This document shows positions 40,610 through 51,436 of a stretch of 64,000 nucleotides of DNA, piece after piece. Made by a program: the position numbers and the translations under genes. Under the pieces are notes generated by a model. That model was not told where the DNA came from and made no database searches. It saw nothing but the letters and a program-made list of their open reading frames with translations. Source of the DNA: Chamaecrista fasciculata (lineage: Eukaryota; Streptophyta; Magnoliopsida; Fabales; Fabaceae); NCBI GenBank assembly GCA_003254925.1, contig QANZ01029126.1:25560-89559 (forward strand), in the 5' to 3' direction. Position 1 is the stretch's first letter, and every line of letters starts with the position of its first letter.

Positions 40610-41213
40610 ACCCGAGCCTAATTTTTACGACTGAGCCAAGCTGAGCCGATTTTTTCAAACCAGGCCGGCCCGAGACTAATTTTTCAACCGGGCCGCCCCG
40701 ACCCAAAATTTTGCGACCGCAGTAACTCGAGCCGAATTTTTTCGACCGGGCTGGCTCGAGACAAATTTTTCCGACCGCACTGGCCCAAGACATATTTTTC
40801 TGACCGAGCCGGCCCGAGACAAATTTCTCCGACCGAGCTGGCCCGAGTCGAATTTTTCCGACAAGGCCGGCCTGAGCAGAATTTTTCTAACCGGGTCGGC
40901 CCATGTCGATTTTTCCCAACTCGGCCGGCCCGAGCCAAATTTTTCCAACCGAGCCTGCCAGAGTCGAATTTTTCCGACAAGGCCGGCCCGAGCTGAATTT
41001 TTCCGATCGGGTCGACTCCAGCCGATTTTTCCCGATCTGGCCGACCTGAGCAAAATTTTTTCGACCGAGCTGGCCCGAGACAAATTTTTTCAACCGGTCC
41101 TACCCGAGTTGAACTTTTCCGACAAGGCCGGCCCGAGCCGAATTTTTCCGACCGGGTCGGCCTCGGCCAGGCTTTTTTGACCCTGCTGGCCCGAGCTAAA
41201 TTTTTCGAGGCGA
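40610..41213. repeat. GC-rich 29-bp minisatellite
   Basis: About twenty diverged units of a 29-bp sequence of the type GGCCCGAGCCGAATTTTTCC. The GAGTCGAATTTTTCCGACAA variant recurs at 40845, 40961 and 41106, spacings of 116 and 145, exact multiples of 29. Because 29 is not divisible by 3, all frames cycle and stay open for long; the 228-codon minus-strand frame (40684-41370) and its relatives are therefore by-products. Confidence 0.93.
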
Positions 41214-41230
41214 GTCCAAAACAAAAAAAA

Positions 41231-41375
41231 TAGTTTAAGGACTTAAATGGAATAAGAAATAGTTTGAGGACCAAAATAAAATAAAAAATAGTTTGAGGAC
41301 CAAAATAAAATAAAAAATAGTTTGAGGACCAAAATAAAACAAAAAATAGTTTGAGAATCAAAAGAAACAAAGATT
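41231..41375. repeat. AT-rich 29-bp minisatellite
   Basis: TAGTTTGAGGACCAAAATAA-type units start at 41231, 41260, 41289, 41318 and 41347, exactly 29 bp apart, then degrade to about 41460. The period equals that of the unrelated GC-rich array next door. Confidence 0.95.
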
Positions 41376-43126
41376 AGTTTGAGGACCAAAATAATCCCAT
41401 AATTTGAGGACCAAAACAGAATAAAAAATAACTACAGGACCAAAATGAAATTAACCTCATAGTTTGAAGATCATAATGACTATTTAAATTAAAAATTGTT
41501 ACAAAAAAAAAAGGTGGAGAGTTCTAAAATCCTCTGAAATATCCCAATTTGGGGTATTTCAAATTTACACTACAATTGAAATCCTCCCTCACCCTCCCTC
41601 CTCTCCTCCATTATCTCTCTCCCCAAACAAGGGGGAGAGTTCTCTAATCTCCCCCCTCCCCTCCCCTTCTCCCCCAATCTCCCAAAACCAAACACACCCT
41701 TATATTTAAAATCTAAAGTATGGATTTTCTTTCTTGGTAGTTGATATCTTAGCAATATAATGAACCTTTTGAAAAACTTGGTAATTGATAAAAGGATTTG
41801 TTAAAGCTCTCAAATATTAACCCAAGTTCTCATAAAGTTGTTGATATGTAGAATAAGTAGGAACTTGAGAATGATTCACAATATAAAGTAATTACGTGAA
41901 AGATGTTTTTGGTGAGTCTATATGTTAGAGGCATTCTTATATAGTGTATGTATTTTGATATCTAACTTAGATGTTATGTATTTAACCCAAGTTTGGAGAT
42001 AGTATTTGAATAGTGGATTTTAGGTCATTGTACATGACCTTCAGGTGAGTATCCTCTCTATTCTAGAACTTGTTTTATCATGCCTATGTGAAATATTTGA
42101 TGCATATTGTTTTTGGCAAGGTTAAAGTTTTTACGAAAATGTTTGAAAAGCTTATTTGAGATTTAAGTGTATGATATCATATTTTGACAAATATTATGAT
42201 GAAAATGAGATTTGATGTTGTTTGAAAAATGGTTTTTGGCTGGTGGGTGAGTCGTCCGGACTTTTGGGTACGTATCAACCAAGCTTTCGGTCCCGAGGTC
42301 ACACCATCCGTTGACCAGGATGTGATGTGGGCATGGTTCTAGGCTTTCGGGGACGTGCCACGAGTAGATCATCTCCGACCCTAGAGGTGGGGAGTCTATT
42401 CGTTCTCGCGGGATAGTCTTTTGCAGGATCTTCGATTCCACTCACCAGTAATGGGGGCGCCACCCATGGGTTTTACGATAAAATGTATTTCAGATTTGCA
42501 AAATGACTTTGAACGATTACAGATTCGGAATTTATGGAATTTTTATCGGATGTTCAAGTATGTGACCTATATGATCATTCAAATTACGATTTGTCCTTTT
42601 ATACGATGACTTTGATTATGAAAGGTGATGATAAAGATGTTGACTTGTTTATATGTATTTGAAATATGATTGTACTATGTACATGCATTATCAATTTGAA
42701 ACTGGTGGAGATACCTTGCCCTCCACGATTAGAATAGGTTGGATTACTCACGAGTCCCTTGACTCACCCATTGTTGTTACCATTTCCAGTCTTAGGTTCG
42801 AAGAAGTCAATTCTTAGTGCCGTCTAGATTGAGCAGCCCTCTTGGAGTCCCACATATTTGTTCTTGTGGGTATCTTGACTCTACATAAAGTGTTGATTTA
42901 TTTGAAATTCGTATTTGCCTCTAGTTGTGCTCCGTTAGATTTATAGTCAGAGAAGTATGAAGTTTATTTTTAGGAAAGATTGAAATCATGAGAAATGAGT
43001 TTGTAAATTATTGTTGGAGTGAAATAAAAGGAAAATTATGACATGGACGCAGATGTTAGCCTGACGGGCCATAGGGTTCCTCCTTGTGGTTCGTGCCAGT
43101 CGCGGATTCTGTTAGGGGGTCGTATA

Positions 43127-43557
43127 CTAGGAATTCAACTAAAGCTACAACCATCTAAAAAATAGGAAACACACAAATAAAAATCAGACCAGACCAAATC
43201 CAGAACGCCTCCACCACAAAACTCGCTACAGAAAACACACGGACACGAGCAGAGAGCACACAGATCTGAGAAAGGAAACCGCCGAAAACCACCTAAACTT
43301 GAAAACCACCGCTGTAGAAGACTGACAGAAAAGAGCGCCACCGATAACCCTAATATGAAATAGGGTGAAATCCCTCATTAAAGAGAGAGGTGATCCATCA
43401 CGAGGAGGGGTTTGAGAGAGAACTAGACTCTCATTGTTAAATAATTTTCTTAGCATGGTTTATGAGGTTTTTCAATAGTCTATATATAAAAAAAAAAGTA
43501 ACCTCGTTCATGTGAAAAGAGACTATAAAAGTGAACAAATTTTTTTATAAAATATAG
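43127..43557. other. Unidentified GC-richer stretch
   Basis: On the minus strand two overlapping frames (43135-43341, 43226-43456) are rich in Ser, Phe, Cys and Leu and carry CCGCCGAAAACC-type text. It may be a 5' region of an unrecognised retroelement. No domain seen. Confidence 0.25.
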
Positions 43558-44684
43558 GGTAAATTGCAATTTGGTACCCTGTGGTTAGGGGCGGTTCCCC
43601 TTTGGTACCCTGAAAGAAAATTTTTTGCATTGTGGTACCCCGTGGTTTGCTCCGTTAGCGATTTGGTCCCCTGAGGTTTTTTTCTGTTAGTATTTAACGA
43701 CAAATGTACGTTAAATTGTCAAAAATCTCCCAACAACTCTTCTCTTATGCGTTTAAGTCCTTTCCCTTTACTAAAAGGGATCAAAACATAAAGAATTAAT
43801 TATAAAAGGGTCTTTAGAATTCTAATATTATAGATTTTTCTCCTTTTCATAAGATTTCTTTTGAATAGGTCCTTATTTAATTACACTTTAATCCCAAAAG
43901 TTTATGATCTTTATCAAAATAGTCCTCAGAACCTCAAAAGACAAATGAGCATCTATGATTTATCAAAAAATCCCTATATTCAACTACAATTTTCATTCTA
44001 GTACACTACAAACAAATCAAAACCCCCAAATTTTTCCAAAATAAGCCCTACAAATCAAAAACCCTCTCAACAACAAAATCAACATCATCAACAACCAATT
44101 TCTTCATACCCTAAGGAATCAAAATTCAAAACTAAGGAATTCAATTTGAGTAAACTACTAAATTGGTCCCTGAATTATTCGCATGTGCGGCGGAGCAATA
44201 AGCCGTGGAAGATGAGTCTCGATCACCGGAAGGACTCGAATGTTTCAGGTAAATCCTCCAAGACTCGGCCTTTGACGAATTTGGCTCCGGCGGCAGTATA
44301 GGAAGAAGAAGAAGAAGAAGAACAATCTGTGATTGAAGAAGATTGTGAAGATGCGATTTGGCTAGATTCCTTTTTTTGGGGGGGACTAAAATTGTTTCAA
44401 ATCATAATTTATTTACTTTTTCTTATATTTTGGTCCAATTGTATAAAGAAAGGACCTTAATTCAAAAAAGTAAAACTTTTGGGGAATGCAAACTAATTTT
44501 TTTTTATAAAATTACTATTATACCCTAGGTGATATGACACTTAGGGTGTTATTTGCACGTAATTGAAAACTCAGGGGTCCTATTTGCACAAATTAAAAAC
44601 TCAGGGGTGTTATGTGCACCTAACCTAAAACTTAGGGGGTGTCTGTGCATTTTGGCCTATTTTTTAGGACTAAATTGGATGAAA
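43558..44684. repeat. Composite of MULE-like termini with coding-like patch
   Basis: AGGGTAAATTGCAATTTGG at 43558 is a MULE-type end of the 32194 family. At 44654-44657 another end reads, inverted, GGCCAAAATGCACAGACACC, preceded by three ACTCAGGGGT repeats. Between them, 44190-44360 has GC-rich coding-like sequence with a run of seven GAA codons but in-frame stops. The partner termini are missing, perhaps in the gap that begins at 44685. Confidence 0.45.
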
Positions 44685-45342
44685 NNNNNNNNNNNNNNNN
44701 NNNNNNNNNNNNNNNNNNNNNNNNNNNNNNNNNNNNNNNNNNNNNNNNNNNNNNNNNNNNNNNNNNNNNNNNNNNNNNNNNNNNNNNNNNNNNNNNNNNN
44801 NNNNNNNNNNNNNNNNNNNNNNNNNNNNNNNNNNNNNNNNNNNNNNNNNNNNNNNNNNNNNNNNNNNNNNNNNNNNNNNNNNNNNNNNNNNNNNNNNNNN
44901 NNNNNNNNNNNNNNNNNNNNNNNNNNNNNNNNNNNNNNNNNNNNNNNNNNNNNNNNNNNNNNNNNNNNNNNNNNNNNNNNNNNNNNNNNNNNNNNNNNNN
45001 NNNNNNNNNNNNNNNNNNNNNNNNNNNNNNNNNNNNNNNNNNNNNNNNNNNNNNNNNNNNNNNNNNNNNNNNNNNNNNNNNNNNNNNNNNNNNNNNNNNN
45101 NNNNNNNNNNNNNNNNNNNNNNNNNNNNNNNNNNNNNNNNNNNNNNNNNNNNNNNNNNNNNNNNNNNNNNNNNNNNNNNNNNNNNNNNNNNNNNNNNNNN
45201 NNNNNNNNNNNNNNNNNNNNNNNNNNNNNNNNNNNNNNNNNNNNNNNNNNNNNNNNNNNNNNNNNNNNNNNNNNNNNNNNNNNNNNNNNNNNNNNNNNNN
45301 NNNNNNNNNNNNNNNNNNNNNNNNNNNNNNNNNNNNNNNNNN
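44685..45342. other. Assembly gap (658 N)
   Basis: A run of N. Long frames across it are artefacts. Confidence 0.99.
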
Positions 45343-45502
45343 ATTAATTCAAATAAAAGAGGGGCCTATAAATAGGCTTACAATACCAACCGAAAAGGAG
45401 AAATTCTCTCACAAAGCTGATAGCTACTACCAAACTCAATAAAATAAATAATTTAAACAAATTAATCCTTAATACTAGGTCAAACTCAAAAAAAGCTCAA
45501 CA
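45343..45502 (+). mobile_element. 3' part of an LTR
   Basis: Sequence from the gap to AGCTCAACA, directly before a primer-binding site, fits the end of a 5' LTR; CCTATAAATAGG near 45365 resembles its TATA region. It does not resemble the LTR at 45912-46228, so the two are probably from different elements. Confidence 0.6.
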
Positions 45503-45503
45503 G

Positions 45504-45515
45504 TGGTATCAGAGC
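45504..45515 (+). other. Primer-binding site (tRNA-Met)
   Basis: TGGTATCAGAGC lies one base after the CA terminus of the preceding LTR. Confidence 0.88.
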
Positions 45516-45911
45516 TTTAGATCCTGAGAGCTTGTGAGGTAGGGTAGAGTAGTACATCTCTCAAATATTGAGATGATGTTGCTACAAAGAATTTTGCTAG
45601 TGGGAGGATCGAATCCTCGTCATTACTTTAGAGATTTGATATTTGTGTTGAATAATTGCAAGAGCTCAGTGAAAGAATTGGCTCGAAGAAGATGAGCAAG
45701 CAAACGGTGCACAAGAAAGGAGAGTAGAAGAAGTGGATTTTCTGTGAGAAGCTTACAAAATTTAATGTTTTTGGAGAGATGGTGCTCCAAATAGGTTAAT
45801 GATGACAAAGTGCATCATTGAAGCTTCGAACAAATGATCCATGGAAAAGTTGAAGATTTCTGCAATTAAACTAAATTTTCTTGTGAAGAAATTTCAGTTT
45901 AAGGGAGGAAT

Positions 45912-46228
45912 TGTTGGGAATTAATAATAATAATAAAATAATATTGTTATTGGAAGCATGAATCTGTTGCATCAGATTTGAATTTTAGAGATTTAGTTTA
46001 TTTTTGAATTAGTCATATATATGAGTTAACTAGTAGGTACATGATTTTAGGGATAAGTAGTTACTTTATTTTATTTATCTTTTATTTAATTATGTGTATT
46101 TCCTCTATAAAAGGAATTTGATTTGTACCTATGATTATGGAGCTATGAATGAAGCAAAATCATGAGAAAAAGAAAAAAAAAGGTTTATGAGAGCTTCCAT
46201 GTTTCTTCCTCCCAAAAAAATCCCAACA
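45912..46228 (+). mobile_element. LTR, 317 bp, preceded by polypurine tract
   Basis: It begins TGTTGGGAATT and ends TCCCAACA, with inverted termini. AAGGGAGGAA immediately upstream (45901-45910) is a polypurine tract, so this is a 3' LTR. CTATAAAAGG near 46108 is a likely TATA box. Only about 400 bp without a gene separate it from the primer-binding site at 45504, which suggests a deleted or very small non-autonomous element, or two elements joined. Confidence 0.78.
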
Positions 46229-46496
46229 CTTTGGCACCTCGAGAGCCTTAACAGTCCTAGCATGCCCAAACCCACTTGGGTTAGAACAATTTCTTTTCAT
46301 ACATGTCGTAATAAGTGAGTGACAAAAAAAATCTTTGATCTATATTAAAACTAACTACAAAAACGCAATAAGATTATATATTAGATTAACGATGAAACAA
46401 ATAAAAAAAAGAATTTAAAAATTAAATATTAAAACAATTTTTTTTATAATTAAAAAATTCAAATAATATTTAGACTTAAATTAAATCAAAATTTAA

Positions 46497-46660
46497 CAAG
46501 AGTTTAGTACGATGGTAAGTGAGTTGCACCTAAAGTCGAATGATCTAGGTTTAAATTTTAGAGTTGATGATATTAGAAAGACTTTAAGCGTTGACTTCCG
46601 ATTTGAATAAGATTAATCTTATGTAAATAATTAGAGAGATAGGTGAAGAAAAAAAAAACT
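46497..46660 (+). mobile_element. SINE-like element 1
   Basis: A polymerase-III-like A box (GATGGTAAGTGAGTTGCACC) and B-box-like TCTAGGTTTAAATTT are followed by a shared tail and a run of A (46647-46656). It resembles 58206-58363 along its length. Confidence 0.5.
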
Positions 46661-46918
46661 AGTAATTATACAAATTCAACTCATCCATCAAGCATTTGAT
46701 AATGACTTGTGAGAAAATTGAGATAGGATGATATCTACTGTTAAGAGATACACGTAGACGAACATTGAAAACAGGATAGAAAATAAGAATAGCCTTTATT
46801 TAGGCTTTTTTCTCATAGCCATTCCCATTGTCCCATCCACTTTTTCTTCTCTCTCTTATCATTCTTCAATCATTTCTCGTCCTTTCAAATATTACTATTA
46901 CAATAATAAATAAATAAA

Positions 46919-47444
46919 AGCCGAACTCTCAAATTGGTCTTTTATGTATGGGTTAGATTTCAAATTGGTCCCTTATATTTCATTTTCTTCATATTAGTCG
47001 TACATATTTTTATGATATTTCAAATTGGTCCAAAAAATTGAATGTGATCATATATATATATATATATCTCATTTTAAGTTCAAATGCGATGAATCTAAAG
47101 CTATATATTTTTTCGACGAGTACTTTAAAACCATCAATAAATGAGGTCAAATCGAGTTTAAAAATGGATAACTCGTTTCGCAGTCAAACAAGTGAAATTG
47201 GTCACATATCTCTCGTTTTAACTTTGAATGCAACAAGTTTAGAACTTTGTGCTAACTCTTGAAGAGTTATTACTTTGTTCAGTTAAAATCGCTAGAAAAT
47301 GAAGTCAAATTGTGCCTCAAAAATAGATTTGAGACCAATTTAAAATATCATGAAATTATACAAGTCCAATCTGAAATAAATAAAAGATAAGAGATGAATT
47401 TAAAATGTGCCACATACATAAAAGACTAATTTGAAACTTTAGTC
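46919..47444. mobile_element. MULE-like foldback, 526 bp, 9-bp duplication
   Basis: The left end CTCTCAAATTGGTCTTTTAT and its inverse near 47395-47440 form the arms. ATAAATAAA at 46910-46918 and 47445-47453 is an exact 9-bp repeat, though low in complexity. Contains the CAAATTGGTCC family phrases in both orientations. Confidence 0.7.
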
Positions 47445-47857
47445 ATAAATAAATGTACTATATGGAAATAAAGACTAACACCTGCCTTAGCTGTTTTGTC
47501 CATTCCTATCTCTGTCAAAAAAAAATTGAAACTTTAGCCATAAATAAATGTAATTGTTAAATTTTAGGAAAAAGAAAAAGAAAAAAAAAGTGATGAGAAC
47601 ACAAGGTGCCAAAGCCCCATCCCCAAGAGACTAGTACATCTTCCCTCACGGATCCGTAAGACTTCTTTTGCACGTCGATTTAGCCACTCTTGTGTAATTA
47701 CATATTTAGCCCTACCTTAAACTATTATATTCAGATCAACCCTACGTTCAACCGTATATTGCTGCGTACGCACCGTATTACTTTTACATACATCTTATAG
47801 GACGTAGATGGAAGCTCAAGCAAATTTATTAAAGTGTAAATTCTAAGCATTATATAT

Positions 47858-48388
47858 ATAGGTCAAAATCTCAAATTGGTCCCAAATGTATAAGATAGAT
47901 TTTAAATTGGTCTTAAATATTTTATTTGTTTCATATTGATCCTGTCTATTTCAATAATTTTTAAATTGATTCTAAACCTACTTCTAGAATCCAATTTGAG
48001 CTCGTTTGCTTAAGGTCTCAACTTAAAAGAGAAAGTATTCTTTAAAAGTTGACAAATAGTTCTGAAATCATCGTATTATCTGGATCAGACTTGAAACAAG
48101 AAATATATGATTAACTTTGTTTGTTTTATCGTGAAACAAGCGGCGCAGTTTTGGAACTCGATTTGACATTATTTATTGACGATCTCATTAGATAGAGAAT
48201 GCACTCGTCAAAAGTAATATATAATGGCTCTGAATTTGTCGTATTCAAACTTAAAACGAAAAAAGATATAACTACATATTCAGTTGTTTGAGACCAATTT
48301 GAGAAATTACGAAAATATGTAAAATCAATATCAAATAAATGAAACATTTATAATCAATTTGAAATAGCATAAAACAAACATCTACGGG
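47858..48388. mobile_element. MULE-like foldback, same family
   Basis: TCTCAAATTGGTCCCAAATG on the left and the diverged inverse around 48345-48385 form the arms. The interior matches 46919-47444 and 60078-60600 in order. The ends are approximate and no clean target duplication was seen. Confidence 0.55.
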
Positions 48389-48399
48389 GTTGTATAATG

Positions 48400-48967
48400 C
48401 AAAGTTTTAAAAATCAAACCGGATGTTGAAATAGTCGAGGTATAGCTTTGGTGCTTCCAGGTTCAATTGTTCAATAATCAGACCGATAACAAATAAATAA
48501 ATTAAAAATAATAAAAAACCTAAACATGGTAAAATTTCTAATTCCAATAGTTATAATTAATTTACAAAATATAATTATAATATTATTATATAAATACAAG
48601 TTTTTATATATTAACATGAATTAATATAGATAGTTAATTTTCATAATATTTATCAATATTAATGTCATAAAGTGACATTTTATAATCACTTTATCTACCA
48701 AATTTAGATGTATAATCAATATTCTTTAACATTTCACTCATAATTAAGTATAGAAAAATAAAAAAAAATCTAAGAAACCAAAATAAATAATAATAATAAA
48801 TAAAAATTGGCCGGTTCAATCGATTCACCATCGATTTTGGCCAGTTTTATCAAGATTTGACCAGTTCTTTCGATTATTGAGCAGGGCGGTAATAATGGTG
48901 GCTCAGACCACACCAACGGCCGGTTCCCGGTTCAACTAGCCGATCCAGTCTAATTTTTAAAACAATG
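48400..48967. mobile_element. hAT element, 568 bp, exact 8-bp duplication
   Basis: The termini CAAAGTTTTAAAAAT and, inverted, CATTGTTTTAAAAATT match. GTATAATG flanks it at 48392-48399 and 48968-48975. Subterminal GGCCGGTTC and GGTTCAA words are abundant. Non-autonomous. Confidence 0.88.
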
Positions 48968-48975
48968 GTATAATG

Positions 48976-50013
48976 TCTTTTTTATCTTAGAAAAAATGTT
49001 TTGTGATAGAAAATATATATGAAAAATACTGAACAGATAGTATAAGAACATTAATTTAATTATTGAAAAATGATAATTTTTTCAATTTAATTGTAAAAAT
49101 AAAATTATAAAACTTAGCCTGTAAAAAAGTTATAATTAATTTTATCTATTTGCTAAAGATATTAATTAAAACTTAATAATCTATTTGGTGTAATTTTAAA
49201 TTTTGTAGGCATTGTATTTAATGGATGATGTGAAGAAGAAAAGCATATTTATAATTTATCATTAGATATAAGTTATAAATAATTTAACAAAATAATTAAA
49301 TTAACTGCAATTGCTTGTTTAAGTGACTAAACTTACACTTTTATCTTTCAAAACTTAATTGAAAAATTTTATAAACATGCATGGTCTAAATAATATTATT
49401 AACTAGTAAACAAATGAAAGTCATAAATTAATAATTAAATAATCTCCTGTCTATATATTAATTAGTAATTTTTCTTCTATAAAACTAAAAACATCGAAGT
49501 AGTCAAGTAAATAACGAATTAGTTGATTTTGTTATAAATGGATTATAAAGTTGAAAATGTGAATAATTATACGGTGACTAGGTGAGTTATTAAATAAGAA
49601 TTAATTAAGAATAAATTAACAATTAGATCGAGCACACAACTTGGCCAAAATATTTATATTTGGCCAGAATAAAAAAAGACTTATATATATATCTATATAT
49701 ATATATATTTTAATGACTAAATTATATATTTCAATCTTTTAATAACTAAAATATCATCTTGATAATCTTTTAAAAATTAAATAGTTAGATTACTAATTAA
49801 TTTGTCAGTAAAAAAACGAAGAAAGAAAGAGTAAGAAATGCAACAAAAAAAAAGTAAGCGTAAGAAAGTAAAGGAGGAGAGAGAGAAGGAGGGGATAATG
49901 ATTTCATGCTTAGGGGCTTGTTTAGATTAAATTTAGGAGTTAAAGAAGGATAAAGGAACGGATGATTTTGTAAAGAAGAATTAAAAGATTTGGTTTATAA
50001 AAGAGTATTTGAG
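48976..50013. other. AT-rich region with Harbinger-like traces
   Basis: Mostly AT-rich. From about 49908 (TTAGGGGCTTGTTTAGATT) it resembles the start of another Harbinger-type element into which later insertions landed; see 56144 onward. Confidence 0.35.
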
Positions 50014-50016
50014 TAA

Positions 50017-51436
50017 GCCCATTTTGTTTGCGTTTTGATTATAATCTGTTACGATTATAATCGTAATAAACGTGTTCGTTTATGTTTTTTTTTCTGATCA
50101 AATTATAATCATGATTTTTTTATAATCAAATACATTCAATTACACTTATACCCCTATACATATACCTATAATTACCTATACTCTAAAACAATCAATCACC
50201 CATCACAAGGGCAAAATAGTCATTTACCTCAACATTGGGCTAAAATGTTAATTTGTTAAAGTAATTTGGGACTAAAATTAATTTAGTTAAGTCTTGTTCC
50301 TCCAAAACTAAGCAATGTACTCTTAGAATTCAGAAAACCCTCCTTCTTCGTTTTTCTCCAAAACCCTCTGATGACTGAATCAAACCTTACGGAACATGCT
50401 CCTCCTTCTTCCTCCGATCTCGCCTTCAATAATTTATCATCTGAATTCGATAACCTTCCTGTTCCATCTATGGATTCCCTCTTTTTCTCCGCCGACGACG
50501 GAGTCGTTTCCTCTGACGCATTCTCCTCCTTACGGAACATGTTCCATCTATGGGTGAAATGAATTGCAGAGAAATGATTGAATTCATTAATTAATTTAAT
50601 TGAATCCATTAATTTGAATTAGAAATGAGTTGATATTGTAGAAATGAGTTGAAATGAATTGCAGAGAAATGAGTTGAAATGAATTGTAGAGAAATGAATT
50701 GAATTGCAGAGAAAAGAGCGATAGGATTGAAATGGGATAGTTTGATTATAATCTGTTACGGAACATGCTCCTCCTTCTTCCTCCGATAACACAAAATATC
50801 CCAAATTGAAAAGAGCGAGAGAGAAGGAGTTGCAGAGAAAGTGAAGATGGGGGAGAAGGAGTGGTATGCCATTTGGTGAAACGGTGCGCCAAATTGAGAG
50901 ATTTATGCCAAATTGAAGGAAAATTTCGGGTCCGCGTGCGCTTAAACTTTCTCTCTCATCTGATGCGAAACGGTGCACCATTTTCTTCGCTGGTGCACCG
51001 ATTGTCGGGAAAAAATTGTACATTTTAGTCCTTTTGGTGCACCATTTTGTAGGCCAAAATTCAACCGGTGCACCGATTTTGATAATCACCCCCCCCACTT
51101 GCACATGAAAATAATCAAATTTCACGCTTTTCAAGGCAAACAGTAACATATTTTGATTTTTTTTCAAACAACAATCACATCCAAACACACTTTTATTATA
51201 ATCAAATCACATCTTACTTTTTCCTACTTTTTCTTCCATTTATACCCCTATACAATTTATCAATTTCCTTACTTTTTTATCCACCTACCACAATCATTAC
51301 ATATCCATTTTAATAATTTCACACCAAATAATCAACAATCATCCAAACACCACTACAAAAATAATCAACTTTGATTATAATCACACTACGATTATAATCA
51401 AAACAAATTTTATAAAAAACGGAAACGAACTGACCC
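50017..51436 (-). mobile_element. Harbinger-type element B with gene cargo, 1420 bp
   Basis: The termini GCCCATTTTGTTTGCGTTTT and, inverted, GGGTCAGTTCGTTTCCG match at CA-TT-GTTT-CG. TAA flanks at 50014-50016 and 51437-51439 are the target duplication. GATTATAATC palindromes lie just inside both ends. Its outer parts match 27077-28360 in reverse, including the block around CGGACCCGAAA, but its centre is different and includes a bZIP-like N-terminal frame. Short GAAATGAATTGCAGAG tandem repeats lie at 50555-50715. Confidence 0.85.
50371..50562 (+). other. Captured gene piece, bZIP17/28-like N-terminus (tentative)
   Basis: A 63-codon frame with SSEFDNLPVPSMDSLFFSAD resembles the acidic N-terminus of membrane-tethered bZIP17/bZIP28 transcription factors, which often have an EFD-LP-P-LD-FFS pattern. 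There is no basic region or zipper. The piece TTACGGAACATGCTCCTCC recurs at about 50756, and ACATGTTCCATCTATGG repeats an inner word, so the cargo is rearranged. It is not expected to be functional. The family assignment is by memory of motif shape only. Confidence 0.35.

Larger units (their letters stand above)
40310..41699. mobile_element. Harbinger-type element with minisatellite cargo, 1390 bp
   Basis: The left end GGGTTTGTTTGGATTT and inverted right end GGGTGTGTTTGGTTTT match, followed on both sides by G-rich (left) or C-rich (right) strings. TTA flanks at 40307-40309 and 41700-41702 are the target duplication. It interrupts copy 2 of the LTR-like repeat, so it is younger. The interior consists mainly of two 29-bp tandem arrays. 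Confidence 0.85.
39490..43126 (+). repeat. LTR-like dispersed repeat, copy 2, split by insertion
   Basis: Plus-strand counterpart of 88-3395. Alignment by eye runs from ATCTACTC-CTACGAA-CCAA-GATATAA at 39500 through GTGTATAAACTTTAAAGTTG (about 40200), continues after the insertion at about 41740 (TGAAAAACTTGGTAATTG) and ends near 43126 in GGGGGTCGT. A GC-richer block at 42230-42480 and 42720-43120 resembles Ty3-gypsy LTR tails. No PBS or coding region, so it may be a solo LTR. Confidence 0.6.

Noticed and set aside
44193-44222. ATGTGCGGCGGAGCAATA, which reads MCGGAI like the N-degron of ERF-VII transcription factors
   Set aside because: The frame stops after ten codons, and neither the usual residues after MCGGAII nor an AP2 domain follows in any frame.
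44553-45442. Frames of over 260 codons crossing 44685-45342
   Set aside because: They are made of unknown bases in an assembly gap.
45605-45632. GGATCGAATCC, a tRNA T-arm look-alike
   Set aside because: No acceptor stem or D arm is nearby; it lies in retroelement internal sequence.
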